A stretch of 64,000 bases of DNA from Smittia aterrima. Taxonomy: Eukaryota; Arthropoda; Insecta; Diptera; Chironomidae. Below the pieces are notes generated by a model. That model saw nothing but the letters and a program-made list of their open reading frames with translations. It was not told where the DNA came from and did no database searches. A program made the translations under genes and the position numbers. The DNA is taken from assembly GCA_033063855.1 (NCBI GenBank), contig CP093829.1, forward strand, positions 18,817,537-18,881,536, written 5' to 3'. Below, piece by piece: positions 1 through 10,558 of the stretch. The first letter of the stretch is position 1. Every line of letters starts with the position of its first letter.

Positions 1-1185
1 GAGAGAGACGGATAAGCACGTGGGTACCACAAATGTGATATGGGCATGAGCCGCTTCAGTGTAGTGAGTGAGAGAGAAAATAAAAACAAAATAAAACACC
101 CACAACGTGCTTCAACTTTCATTCATATTCTTAATGAATGGCTTTGGTGTGTGGATTTATTTTATGGAAGAAAAAAAAATATCTTTTACATAATTTAAAA
201 GTTTATAATGATATCGCGCGACTGTGTAGAGAGAGATATTTCTTCTACGCTTTTAAACTTTACAAATCGAATATCGACAGTGGAGTTTTGGCGCCTTCTG
301 GCTTTTTCATCTCTCTCTCTTTCTTTCTTTTATTTCCATGCCGATTTCTCGCCAGCACGACGAGAAGAAAAAAGATTTCCTGGGAGTCTCAGCCATCGTC
401 TTTCGTTCTGTCTTGATTTTAATGGGTTTTGTATTTATTAATTTATCTCTCGCGGTGTGGAAGGCAGACAGGGAAAGAGACAGAGCGAATAATGAAATGA
501 TTTATGTTAATTCGTCTAAAATCATGTCACGCACGTTTTTACCCTCGGAAGGCACGAGGAGAATCAAATTTTGGAGAGATCAGCAAATTGACTGTTGCCT
601 ACAAAAGATTTATTCTTGATTGAGACGACGACTGTCGAGACGATTAACTCGATCAGCTCGAATGTTCTCAGATTTCTTCTTCCTCCTCCTGTCAATTCTT
701 CTGCTTCGTCTGACTCATTGAATGGACATTTATTTACAGCTGATGATGTAAATCATTTGTCTTGCATGATTTGTGCATCGCCAATCGAGCTCAATAACTG
801 TTCATTCATAACTGCTTCACGTTCAGTTTTGGATGTCGAACATCTTTCACACTCGCCAGAGACACCAACGGAAAAATCGAACAACACCTTCGTTCGAAAG
901 TCGTTTTGATATTTAAGCTCTCGCGTGTGACGAGAAACGGGCAAATTGTTCGGGGGTGGAAAGAAATGAATTGACGCCTTGCGGTTGCGATTCAATTTTT
1001 CGCAATCGCGGGTTAGATCAATTAAGCGTGCCCATCAGGAAATTCATTGATCAACACGCGATTGAAGCAACTTTTTTTATATTTATGAGCTGAGAAGCCT
1101 CGCAAGTCTCACATCAATAAAAAATTTATTAATCGAATCGCTTTTAATAATTATTATTTTTCCACCTTCAATTCTCTCTTCGCAG
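1..1185. other. 5' flank / untranslated leader of the gremlin-like gene
   Basis: No protein-coding gene is recognisable here; the open frames are short and of random composition. A pyrimidine-rich run followed by CAG lies immediately before the gremlin start codon at 1186, so at least part of this stretch is probably a 5' untranslated intron whose donor I could not place. Confidence 0.5.
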
Positions 1186-1983
1186 ATGACGCGAGTACAA
1201 TTTGCGGCGATATTTCTCTTCCTTCACATCATCGAGTGTCATCGAATCCATTTGTCTGACTCAATTATGGACATCATCAATACACAGCATGTGGAAAAGA
1301 TTCTCGCCGATCGAAGGCAGAATAATCTGGATGAAGACGTGACGGAGACGGAGACAGACATTTATCCCACATCCGATACGCTCATAGACTTTGATTACAA
1401 TACAAATCAGCCGTTACGCAATCGCGTCCCATTGCCCATTCACGGCGACGTTGTGATGAAATACAATGACTCAATTATTCCGTCGCCATCATCGACGTAT
1501 GCAGCGAGGTTTCCAAATGCCGATGCGAATTTATTGAATAGTCTGCAGACATATCGAGGCGATAAGATCTTGAAATCGAGCAAGAGTGCTCTCTTTATCG
1601 CTAAGAAAGAGTTGCTGAAGCAAGATTGGTGCAAGACCGAGCCTTTTGAGCAGAAGATTCGAGAGGACGGCTGCTATAGCAAGAAGATAACAAACAGCTT
1701 CTGCTATGGTCAATGCAATTCATTTTACATCCCAAAAACTCCGAAACGTCGAAGACGAAACCATCACAACAATCAAAAGCGAGATCATCGATCAAAGCAA
1801 CAGCAGCAACAACAAACACAACAGAACAACGTCGACTCGTTTCGATCGTGCGCGTATTGTAAACCAAAGGAATATTCGTTCGTCACCGTGATTCTCAAAT
1901 GTCCATCGCTAGTGCCAAACTATCGCCGAAAGCGAATACAGATCGTTAAAGAATGTCGTTGCATTGCACAAAACATGAATTGA
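1186..1983 (+). CDS. Gremlin/DAN-family secreted BMP antagonist (265 aa)
   Basis: This encodes a secreted cystine-knot protein of the DAN/gremlin family, whose members bind BMP ligands outside the cell and block receptor activation. Residues 1 to about 19 form a signal peptide. A long, poorly conserved propeptide-like region runs to about residue 130. The cystine-knot domain (about 131-260) has cysteines at 149, 163, 173, 177, 222, 225, 239, 257 and 259 and the family signatures DWCKT, FCYGQCNSFYIP, CKP and ECRCI. Between the FYIP finger and the SCAYC motif there is a strongly basic and poly-Gln insert (about 187-213), longer than in vertebrate gremlins as I know them. The coding region is one uninterrupted exon preceded directly by a splice acceptor, and this start is chosen because it begins the signal peptide. 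An AATAAA lies at 2718. It could equally be called DAN-like, but the length and motifs favour gremlin. Drosophila is reported to lack this family while beetles keep it. Confidence 0.88.
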   Translation: MTRVQFAAIFLFLHIIECHRIHLSDSIMDIINTQHVEKILADRRQNNLDEDVTETETDIYPTSDTLIDFDYNTNQPLRNRVPLPIHGDVVMKYNDSIIPSPSSTYAARFPNADANLLNSLQTYRGDKILKSSKSALFIAKKELLKQDWCKTEPFEQKIREDGCYSKKITNSFCYGQCNSFYIPKTPKRRRRNHHNNQKRDHRSKQQQQQQTQQNNVDSFRSCAYCKPKEYSFVTVILKCPSLVPNYRRKRIQIVKECRCIAQNMN

Positions 1984-2108
1984 GAATTTTTATTGTGATG
2001 TTTCATTTCACTTCTTCGAAAAAAAAAACAAAAATTTAAGGTTCAAATTATTCAAAGCCATGCACATCGCATTTACACACAATTTCCCTTGAAGAATTTG
2101 GTTCAAGT

Positions 2109-2402
2109 TCAAGGACAACAAAAGAGATTTGCTGGAAAGAATTCCTTTTGTGGCTTTAAACCGGAAACTACGGTAAACAATGACGTGGAGATATCTTCCA
2201 TGAATTCGACGACGACCGGATTGAACGTGACTTTCCCTCGAAAAGCCTCATTGTCAAAATAAACACGCATCGTTTGATGTGTGTTCGGCAATGTTGAGCC
2301 GGCACCAGCATGATCAATTCTCGGAATTCAATAACAAATCGATCCAGTAGCATGAAACACTTCAAAACAGCGTCGACGATCTCTTTTGAGTCTAAGAAGT
2401 TC
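2109..2402 (-). pseudogene. Frameshifted coding relic, possibly a dynein heavy-chain stem fragment
   Basis: On the minus strand a TTTTGTTTTAG acceptor at 2403 is followed by an open frame of coding-like composition (reading ...EIVDAVLKCFMLLDRFVIEF...). Near 2275-2295 the sensible reading jumps to another frame (...VYFDNEAFRGKVTFNPVVVE...), which ends in a stop at 2109. The roughly 40 bases between the two halves contain no usable intron. The F-x-P...EF...I pattern resembles the part of dynein heavy-chain stems just before the linker, but that is recall without alignment and the family call is weak. No start codon or neighbouring exons were found. It may be a decayed duplicate exon or an exon with a base-call error. 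The lesion is described here and not repaired. Confidence 0.35.
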
Positions 2403-2717
2403 CTAAAACAAAAACAATTTGAAGCGCGAATGTTAATTTCTATATTTGATGCATAAATATTTATTTGATCTGTAAGATATACAAGTAAACCGCCACTAAA
2501 ACACGATCCAGTATGATGTTGTTTAAGTTTTTTTTTATGAATGATGACGACGACAGAAAGCCGATCAACAATGTAATTTGATGCTTTGATTGTCGATTAA
2601 GAAAAGAAGAATGTTGAGTTATGCACGTGCGAGCATAATCGTTTTGACTAATGATCTAATAAGAGTTTTAGTGATGCTTAGAATTTAAGAGAAGTCTGTG
2701 TAAAAAGAATTAAGTTT

Positions 2718-2723
2718 AATAAA
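2718..2723 (+). terminator. AATAAA polyadenylation signal, gremlin-like gene
   Basis: This is the first perfect AATAAA downstream of the stop codon at 1983, on the coding strand. Confidence 0.45.
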
Positions 2724-2740
2724 TGTTTCTGAAGAAAAAA

Positions 2741-5700
2741 TCTTCTTTTTTTCCCATCGAGAGTTCGACACAACTCAAAAAGCAGACCCGCAACTATTTC
2801 CAATAGTTTATTTATCTTGAGACGACAGATTACTAATTAAAAGCTATTAGAGAGCCCATCGTGCTTCAATAGTGGAGACGACAGTGTAATCTCGAGATGT
2901 CCGAAGTCGAGGGAAGAATTATTGCCGCTCTTGAAAGTCTTCAAGTGGATCATGACGACTTCTTATCGTGCAGCCACGGCGAGAGCAGAAAATTGAGGGG
3001 ACGACTCTTAATAAACCCGAAACATGCATGACAACAAAATAAGAATCTGAAGTGAAATTTCAGGATGATTTATTCATAAAACGCAGACAGCAGATAGACG
3101 ATGACGATTCTCATGTTAAAAGTGCATCAACTTGACTTCTTTTTCATCTCTTTCTCTCGTTCCGTCTTCGCGTCCCGGAATAAAATGAACAACAGATGTG
3201 AATAATTTCTATTTAGTTGTTTTGAGTTGTGGCGCCAAGGCCAGGAATCTTTTTTGTGTTTTTTCTCTTCTCTTATTTCTGATTCTTTTTATTTTCGGTT
3301 GCATGATATTTTTATTCGTTGTCCATTATGCAGATTAAGCAAGACCAAAATATTAATTTATGAGAATTTTTCAATCAACGATCTTTTGTTTCTGCTGCTC
3401 CAGGGCAATTTGTTTTGAGAGAGAGTCTCAAATGTTGCTGAACTTTTGTTTCTACGGGCGACGACTAATTAAATTAAGCGCACGATCATGCTATAGACAA
3501 AATCATTCCTCGAGTATTATGATTGACATCTGAAATTACTCTGTAAACAAATTAATAAAGAGCTTCAGTTGACGACGACGTCAAGACCATAAATCACCAT
3601 CAGAGGAGAACGAGAAAAAGAAGAAGAAGCTGAGATTACCGAAAATATTTCATAAAGTTGCTGAACTCTCAAATGAGAGTTTTTAATCCTTTTGTCGTCG
3701 AAGCAATTACGAGGATGAATAAATCAATAAATTTGTCAATGCTTTTGCAAACAAATATTTTCGTAAATTCCTCGAGTTTCTTGACGTTGTTAACCTGAAA
3801 AAAAATTCTTAGAATCTCATGCAAATTGTTTACAGAAATAATTTAAATAATCGACGTCATTGAAATATTTTTGAAACTTAATTGAGATCGCAAACTAAAG
3901 CAGAAAATAAAATATTTAAATTAACTTCCACCCAGAAACTGAAATCTCAGATGAATCGGCAACGAAATGAATGAATAACTTAGGAATAACCAGTTGTTTC
4001 GATTATGCTTCAAACATGACAGATATCTGCATGCATCATTATATTTTTGTTTCTCAATAACTTTGATTGGAATTATTTTGATTATAATTATTTTTTTTTG
4101 TGATTTTTATTGATTTTTTGCTTTTTTTGCTGATTTTAATATTTTTTTTTCTTTCGAATATTTAATGTTTCATATTTGATATTTGTTTGTCTCATTTTGA
4201 CCCAAGTTAGTTACATACTTCTCTCATATTAAGTTGGGTTTAATAATTTACTCGTGTCTCGTAATAGGGAATGTTAATCAATGCTACTTACAAAAATAGT
4301 GATTCCTACTGAATGCTCCTGAATAAAATAGAATTTATGTATTTTATCCAACGTTTCCAGTGACACAATCAACAAGTTTTTTGAAGATTCTCGGTTAGAG
4401 TTTTCGTGGTGAGTTTGATTGGGCTGGCCAAAGTCTGCAGAAGAGTTTTGCGACGCACGATGAGAGTGCGCTTATTCGTCAGCTGCTCGTGAGGTTATCT
4501 TAATAATTCTCTCAATGGTATTGTCTCACAAATGGTTGCGTAATCTTCTTATATCTTAACTCCAATTAGTTTCTCCATTAAGATGATGAAGTGAATTGTG
4601 TGTTTCTTCTTTAAATGTTTCAAATATGAGTGCAAGTTGAATTTGATTGAGTGTGCAAGATACAATTTTGAAGTTTTCTTTTGCTTCTCTTAGTGCAATT
4701 AAACAAATTAATTTTCTTTCTTGTGCCAATTAAGATTATTTAGATTTCCTCTCAACTTTAAATGAATTTACCTTAAACGTCGTTTCATTTAAGACGAATG
4801 AATATTTTTTTGTAATTGTTCTTCGTCTTTTGTTCAAAATATTCCCCAAAAATTGAAATCTTTTAAGATCTATTCGTAAGGATATAAATGCCCAAAATAA
4901 ATGCCTCATTAATAATTTTATGTTTTTTAAGATTTTTTTCCTCCTGATTTTCTCAAAATTTTCATCTTTCGTCGTTAAGTTTCTGATCGAGCTCGATTGA
5001 ATTGAGTTGAGAGAAAGTGGAGCAGTTTCTTTAAGTCAAGAACCTTTCAGATATTGAAGTTTATGACAACATTAAGAAGAGATTTCTACCGAAAAGTCGT
5101 CGCTTAAAATCCAAGATGTAGGCGGATGATCTGAGCGTAATTCTTTCTCTCAACAGAATCGTTATTCAAACCACGACCGTCTTCTTACGCATTTCTGTAT
5201 CGTTTCCTTCCTCATGAATGAAACATTTTTTTACTCTCTTCAAGTTTAATGACGTCAATGAGAAAACAATTTCCCGACCACATCAAATCGTTCATCAAAA
5301 GACGCATTGGCATGGCATAATAAAGACAACTCTTGATGTTAATTTCTTGGACTTTCAATGAAGGATTTTGGCTGAGAAATCATCGATCGATTGACATCCT
5401 GAAACCTTCTTCTTATTCTTCAGATGTTAGATTAGAAAGACTGATAGTTTGTGTCTTGATTGTCTCATCGTCGCGGTTTGTTAATTCGACGTGATAACAA
5501 AAATCTTGTTTTGCGTTCATAACAAAAGCAATTATTTCCATTTGATTCCGTTTAAATGTATCTTACGTTTAATAGTGCATGACAATCCAAGAATGTCATT
5601 CTTAGGTGGTAAATAAAATGGGAATACACAAAAATACTTTTTAAGTTAATGTACTTGTCCATTTACCATTGTCCGTTGTGCATTAAAGCTTTGGTCGTAG
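2741..5700. other. Intergenic region without a recognised gene
   Basis: AT-rich sequence lies between the gremlin-like gene and the 3' end of 7B2. It holds a 45-codon ATG-started frame at 2897-3031 (+), a 41-codon basic open stretch without ATG at 4369-4494 (-), a perfect CRE palindrome at 5250 and T-rich runs near 4090-4160. None is convincing as a gene. Confidence 0.5.
5250..5257. promoter_or_regulatory. Perfect CRE palindrome TGACGTCA
   Basis: This is an exact match to the CREB/ATF consensus. It lies 3' of 7B2, so its target is unclear. Confidence 0.3.
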
Positions 5701-5718
5701 TCCATAAGTTGTGTACGC

Positions 5719-5724
5719 TTTATT
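5719..5724 (-). terminator. AATAAA polyadenylation signal, 7B2
   Basis: On the minus strand AATAAA begins only a few bases after the 7B2 stop codon at 5728, implying a very short 3' UTR. Confidence 0.5.
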
Positions 5725-5727
5725 TTC

Positions 5728-6539
5728 TTAGTTAACGTTGTAGCCTTTCTTGGCGGCGACTGGAAGCTTCGGGCCCTCCAAGTAAGGATTGACTGGTTTG
5801 CTTGATGCCTGAAAGAAAGTTTCGTAAGAAAATGAAGAATGAATAAATATTGATCACTCACTTTCTTCACCCAGAACTTCTTGGCAACTAAATTCTTATG
5901 TTCTTGTGGGAATTGTCTTGTCATGAAGCCAAAACTCTGCTTCATCCCTTTCTGATCTTGAGCGTTGTTAGCGGGACATTCAAACATATGCTCTGAGTCG
6001 CACATACATTCCTGAGCAGATTGATATTCACGTGAGAATGTAGCAGAGTTCTCAAAGTCGACAGTGCATCCTTGATCTTCGGTGTAGCCAACTGGGCAAG
6101 GATTGGGTGGATTGCAGTAAGCGGGAAGTGTCGCGTCTGTCTTCACTTGTGGTTTGACATGTGGACCTTCACCGCCTCCTCCTGTCATAAACTGATGACC
6201 CCACAACGAAGGATTATGTTGTGTATACTCCGAGTCGCGAATTGATGGATGCGGGTTAGTACGTTCAATCATCGAATCATAGTCCATCAATCGTTCGTTT
6301 TGTTCTTTTGTTGCACGAGCCATTAAGGCGATGCGAGCGTTACTCATCGGCATTTGTTCGTCATCAAGATATTCTTCAGATGCTCCTTCAATCAAATCCT
6401 TGTTTAAGACGTCAGTGAATAAATCACGAAGCAAAGTGTCGGAGATGTAGTTTGGATCCTTCAGCTCATGATAGTAAGCGTGAGACGCTCCGAGGAACGT
6501 CACAACGATAAGAAGAGTTTGAATTGTGATTGCCATCAT
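5728..6539 (-). CDS. 7B2: Neuroendocrine protein 7B2 (secretogranin V), PC2 chaperone
   Basis: 7B2 is a secretory-granule chaperone needed to make active prohormone convertase 2; its C-terminal peptide is a transient PC2 inhibitor. I join two exons, 5862-6539 and 5728-5808, across a 53-bp intron with a GTGAGT donor and TTTCTTTCAG acceptor. The frame is preserved and gives 252 residues. Residues 1-21 form a signal peptide. The family proline-rich PC2-binding motif PPNPCP is at 144-149, followed by the conserved VGYTEDQGC block and further cysteines at 178, 180 and 188. The second exon encodes the C-terminal peptide with VNPYLEG (232-238) and the inhibitory VAAKK (243-247). The vertebrate-style RRKRR furin site is absent; only VKK followed by ASSK separates the two domains. 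An acceptor just upstream of the start codon suggests a 5' UTR intron. Without the splice the last 26 residues would be lost. Confidence 0.93.
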
Positions 6540-9500
6540 TAAATTCTAAAAAAAAATCTTCAGTCAATAAATGGTCTCTCAATGTTTTAATGAATAAATG
6601 AAAATTCTACTTTTAGAACACCTGTTGATGTCAGAGAGACGAAATTCATTCATAAATCGGTGAGAAAAAAAGCTCAGCGCGGCTACAACTTTTTCCCTTC
6701 ATATTTTCATTTTCTCTCGCAGTCCCACATCGGGCGAAGCTCCGAGAAAAAAATCGATTTTTTTTTATCACAATACGATGACGTAGTCGATTATGTTCCA
6801 TTTTACTTTTTTGCCGTCGCGAGACATGCAACATTTAAATTGAGTGTCGAGGGGATTAGGGAACGCAATTGAGTTAGTTTTGAGAAGTTTTTCTCTTCAA
6901 ACTTTTCATCTAAAAATAGTTTTCTCGCAGATTGAGAAAAGCAGTCAAGTGGTTGGAAGAGCTTTTGTTACTCAAAAGTCTGCTTAGTATTCAGGTCAAC
7001 GACGAATGTAAATAATCTTTGTAACCTATGCTTCAGAATTTTCCTCTTCTCTTCTTCTTCCAACAACTTTTCCATATTCTTTTCCACGTCGGAGAAAATT
7101 TCGTCACTTTAACCTCTTTTATTCAACAGTTTCCCGAAGTTTTTCACTTGCAACAACTGTTCACTTACCTTCAACTACGAGTTCTCCTTGTTTTGATGAT
7201 TTTCCTGCTGGCCTTAGCCAAAAAAAAACTAAATATGTTGAAGGTAAAATGAGATGAGTGTCTTTTTCACCCAAACATTTTCCTGCAACTGAGAAGGGAC
7301 TACTGTTGAAAGCTCGCGATGTGTAAACATCATGTCATGACGCAAGCGCAGCAATGAAAATCGAGAGAAACTTGCGGTTTGTTTTGATATTTTCGTGAGA
7401 AGTTGGTTGAAAAGCTGACAGTTTTTGTACTAGAAGCTTTTAAAAAGTTTCCAGCTGTTGAGTTTTATGATTGAAGATTACGTAAAATAATCAAATTATC
7501 ATCCCAATCAAATGACATTTCAGTGTACAGTGGGATTGATTAAATATAGCTCACATCTGCCGATTTGACATCATCATCCACGCGTCATTTGAAAAATGCA
7601 GATGTGAATCAACATCCCACAGGTCTTTTCGATCTATTGTCATCACAAATGCCTTTTAGGCTGTTACCAAGACGTTTCTCATTAAATCATATTTTGTTTT
7701 GACGATTACTTAACATCGCTGGCCTTTTAATTGCTTGGAATTATGCTTAAGCTCGCTCTTATGGAAATAATCGATGTGCAATCATTGAAGGAAGAGTGGG
7801 GAAAGAGAGGGAGACGAAAGGAATCGCATATGCTCGTGGCGCCTCCGAAAAACGAGAAACTATCGCAAGAAAGTCGAAGCATATAGTCTTGGTCTTGAAA
7901 AAATAATTTTATGAACCGTTAAGCAATTCGGTGGAAATAAATTTTCTCAGAAATTGTTTCGTTTTTGGCTCCGAAATGCGAGAACTTTATGCACAGCATC
8001 AGTTAGCGTTTTTATGTGTGCAGGCGGCGAAGCGACGTCAAAGGTCAAGTTGGCTGTAAATTTTATCCTTTTTCATCTTTGCAAAACAATCTTCGAGGAA
8101 TCTTCATGGTCAAGATACATTCCAAGCTCGAAACGGGGACAAGCGCACGCAAAAAAATTCACTCGTTGGCTGTTTGCCTTATTTATTGACCTTTCATGCA
8201 ATGCATAGCGTTGACCCAAGCATTGCGTGCTTGTTCCACTGATCTAATTCCAGTAAAACCGCCCGCGGCAAATGTGACAAGCTTTTCTCTCTTTTTCTGC
8301 TTAATACAGGTCATTTTGCTTGATGAGTTCCTGGGAAATGGGAAGGTTCGATTGTTTGTTAGTTCACATCGTAAAGCTTTGAATCCTTCATAAGCATTAA
8401 TAATTTATTTGTTTATAATGTTTTAAATTACTGATTTAAATTGTTTGAAATGGCCCTAGCTCAAAAGATTCATCCTCAATTATTTAAACGTTTCAAACTT
8501 TCCCTTTTTCCTTTGTGATTGAAATTAGATTAGAGAGAGAAGAAAAAAATCAATTGGTCAACGATTTGAGGATAATTTTGGATTTCATTGAACTTCGAAG
8601 GCTTCGTGAAGTACAAAAATATTCCAGTTCCGAGTGAGATTGTAACAAATTTTATTTCCGATTTTTCTCAGGCCGAAAATAAAGGTTCGGCTTCTTGATA
8701 ATGAGCTTTACGTAGAATTACATTTCTATCCGCTTTACAAACTTAGAGTCATTATTTACCTTCCATGACTTGCCATTTCAAGTGTTCAAACTGTCTCTGG
8801 GCGTTGAGGAAAAGCAAAGCTCGTCGTGTTAATTTTTTTAATGAATATTTTATTGTCCTGACGATGAAAATTACGTACGACGTTTAACCTTTTGCGTGTG
8901 ATGAAAAATGAGGATAGCAGAGTTAAATGTCATTTATTATTTATTCCAATAAGAGAGAAAAACCTTTCATTCCGTGCACCATAATAATTGCAAATTCAAT
9001 AACAATATTTGTTGTTTGTAAATATTGAAAACGCTTTTCCTTTTTCCTACCTTTGATGCGTTCAGGCGGAAAGGTTGCAGACAAGCTTTCGATGGCGGAA
9101 AAGGTCAGGGCGAGTAAGAGAGCGAGAGACGAGGAAAATAGAAAACAATAAATTTTATGATGCGATTTCAACAACAACCATCGACCAGAAAGCAATAAAT
9201 ATCCAAATACGCAATTACGATGACGCAAAAGCGATAAAATGGAAATATTATTTATCTTTGTTATCTCATTCGCTCTGTCTCAGCGAGCTCGTCGTATCTA
9301 GCATATTGCTGACAGTATAATTGAGCAGCAGGCACTTTTCTCTTAGTCATTACGCAAGAAACAAGAAGGAATGAGGCGGTCGCAAACATTCGAAAAGCCT
9401 TTCAATCAATTTTAATGTCACTGTGTTGCTGCTTTCGGCTTCCTTCGCTTCAATGAACGTTCAAAAAGCTCCTTCCTGAGGAAATTAACTCTACTCTCTT

Positions 9501-10550
9501 ATCAGTGATTAATTGCTCTCGATTTGTTTCTAGAAATAATTTACATTTGTCTTTAAAAATAAAGATCTCGTCGAAGCCATCGCAATCGTTCAAAAGCATG
9601 TGGAATGGTTACACATCATAATTTATTCACCCGAGGGTTGTTGATGGAAAAAGCTTTTTTCAAAGCGACTGTTTGTCGTTCTAAATCTGTGGCGACTTAA
9701 AAATAACCGATCGCGTCGATAAATTATTCATAACAGGATATTTAACAGCAGGAACTAGAAACGCCGGTTTCGTCGCGGCTCGAATAGGAAAATTACATGA
9801 AATTATTCGAGCACGCGATAGCGCTTGCTTATTTTTAGATTTCAAAAAATCTGCGATTTTGCAAAAGTTTTTAATGTTGTAAACTTTCTATAATAGGAAT
9901 AGAGAAAATATTTTCGTCTAAAAATAGATTTTCTTCGACGATTACATTTTATTGCTTGGAACGGAATGTCTCGTGGGACTGCGAGCTGTGCGGCTTTTAG
10001 TTTCTCGATGTAATGCCTCGCTTTGGGTTAGAGAAAGAGATAAAATGCAAAACAGCTTGCGATTCCTCTCGAGTCCTAATTGATTACGAGTTGGAACGGA
10101 AGGCCTTTCTCATCGTAAAAAAGAGGAAACTTTTATTAGTATTCGGAAGGAGAATTATTCAAAAGTCGTGCATCATTTACATCGACGTCAATCTCGTCAA
10201 CAGTAACTGACATAATGCCCGTTAAACTCGTATGTCATAATCATAAACGTCTAGAGACGAGGCGCGTTAAATGGTGAATAGGGCGGAGGGAGAAACTACG
10301 CAGTGACTCAATTTATTACGAACACGTCTGATATTGAAAGCTCTTCAAAATCAACAACAGATTCGGAGACGGATAACTTCGATTTCACATTGCATCAATG
10401 ACAAGCCCCAGGCTTTGAATCTCATTTTTCTCCTTTTTCTCCAACGAAATGACAAAACATTTTATACACTGAGAGCTCTCACAACATGAAACATTTTCAC
10501 AGCACAATGGAAAATAAAAAGAAAAATCCATAGCGCAAAAAAAAACGAAA

Positions 10551-10558
10551 TGACGTCA
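10551..10558. promoter_or_regulatory. Perfect CRE palindrome TGACGTCA
   Basis: Exact CREB/ATF consensus, about 3.9 kb upstream of the secreted-protein start at 14415. Confidence 0.3.

Larger units (their letters stand above)
1984..2740 (+). other. Probable 3' UTR of the gremlin-like gene
   Basis: The stretch has no sense-strand gene. The first canonical AATAAA after the gremlin stop codon is at 2718-2723, so the transcript may extend to about 2740. If so, it overlaps the antisense coding relic at 2109-2402. Confidence 0.4.

Noticed and set aside
4369..4494. Minus-strand 41-codon open stretch rich in Thr, Leu and Lys
   Set aside because: It has no ATG, a poor acceptor and no similarity that I recognise.
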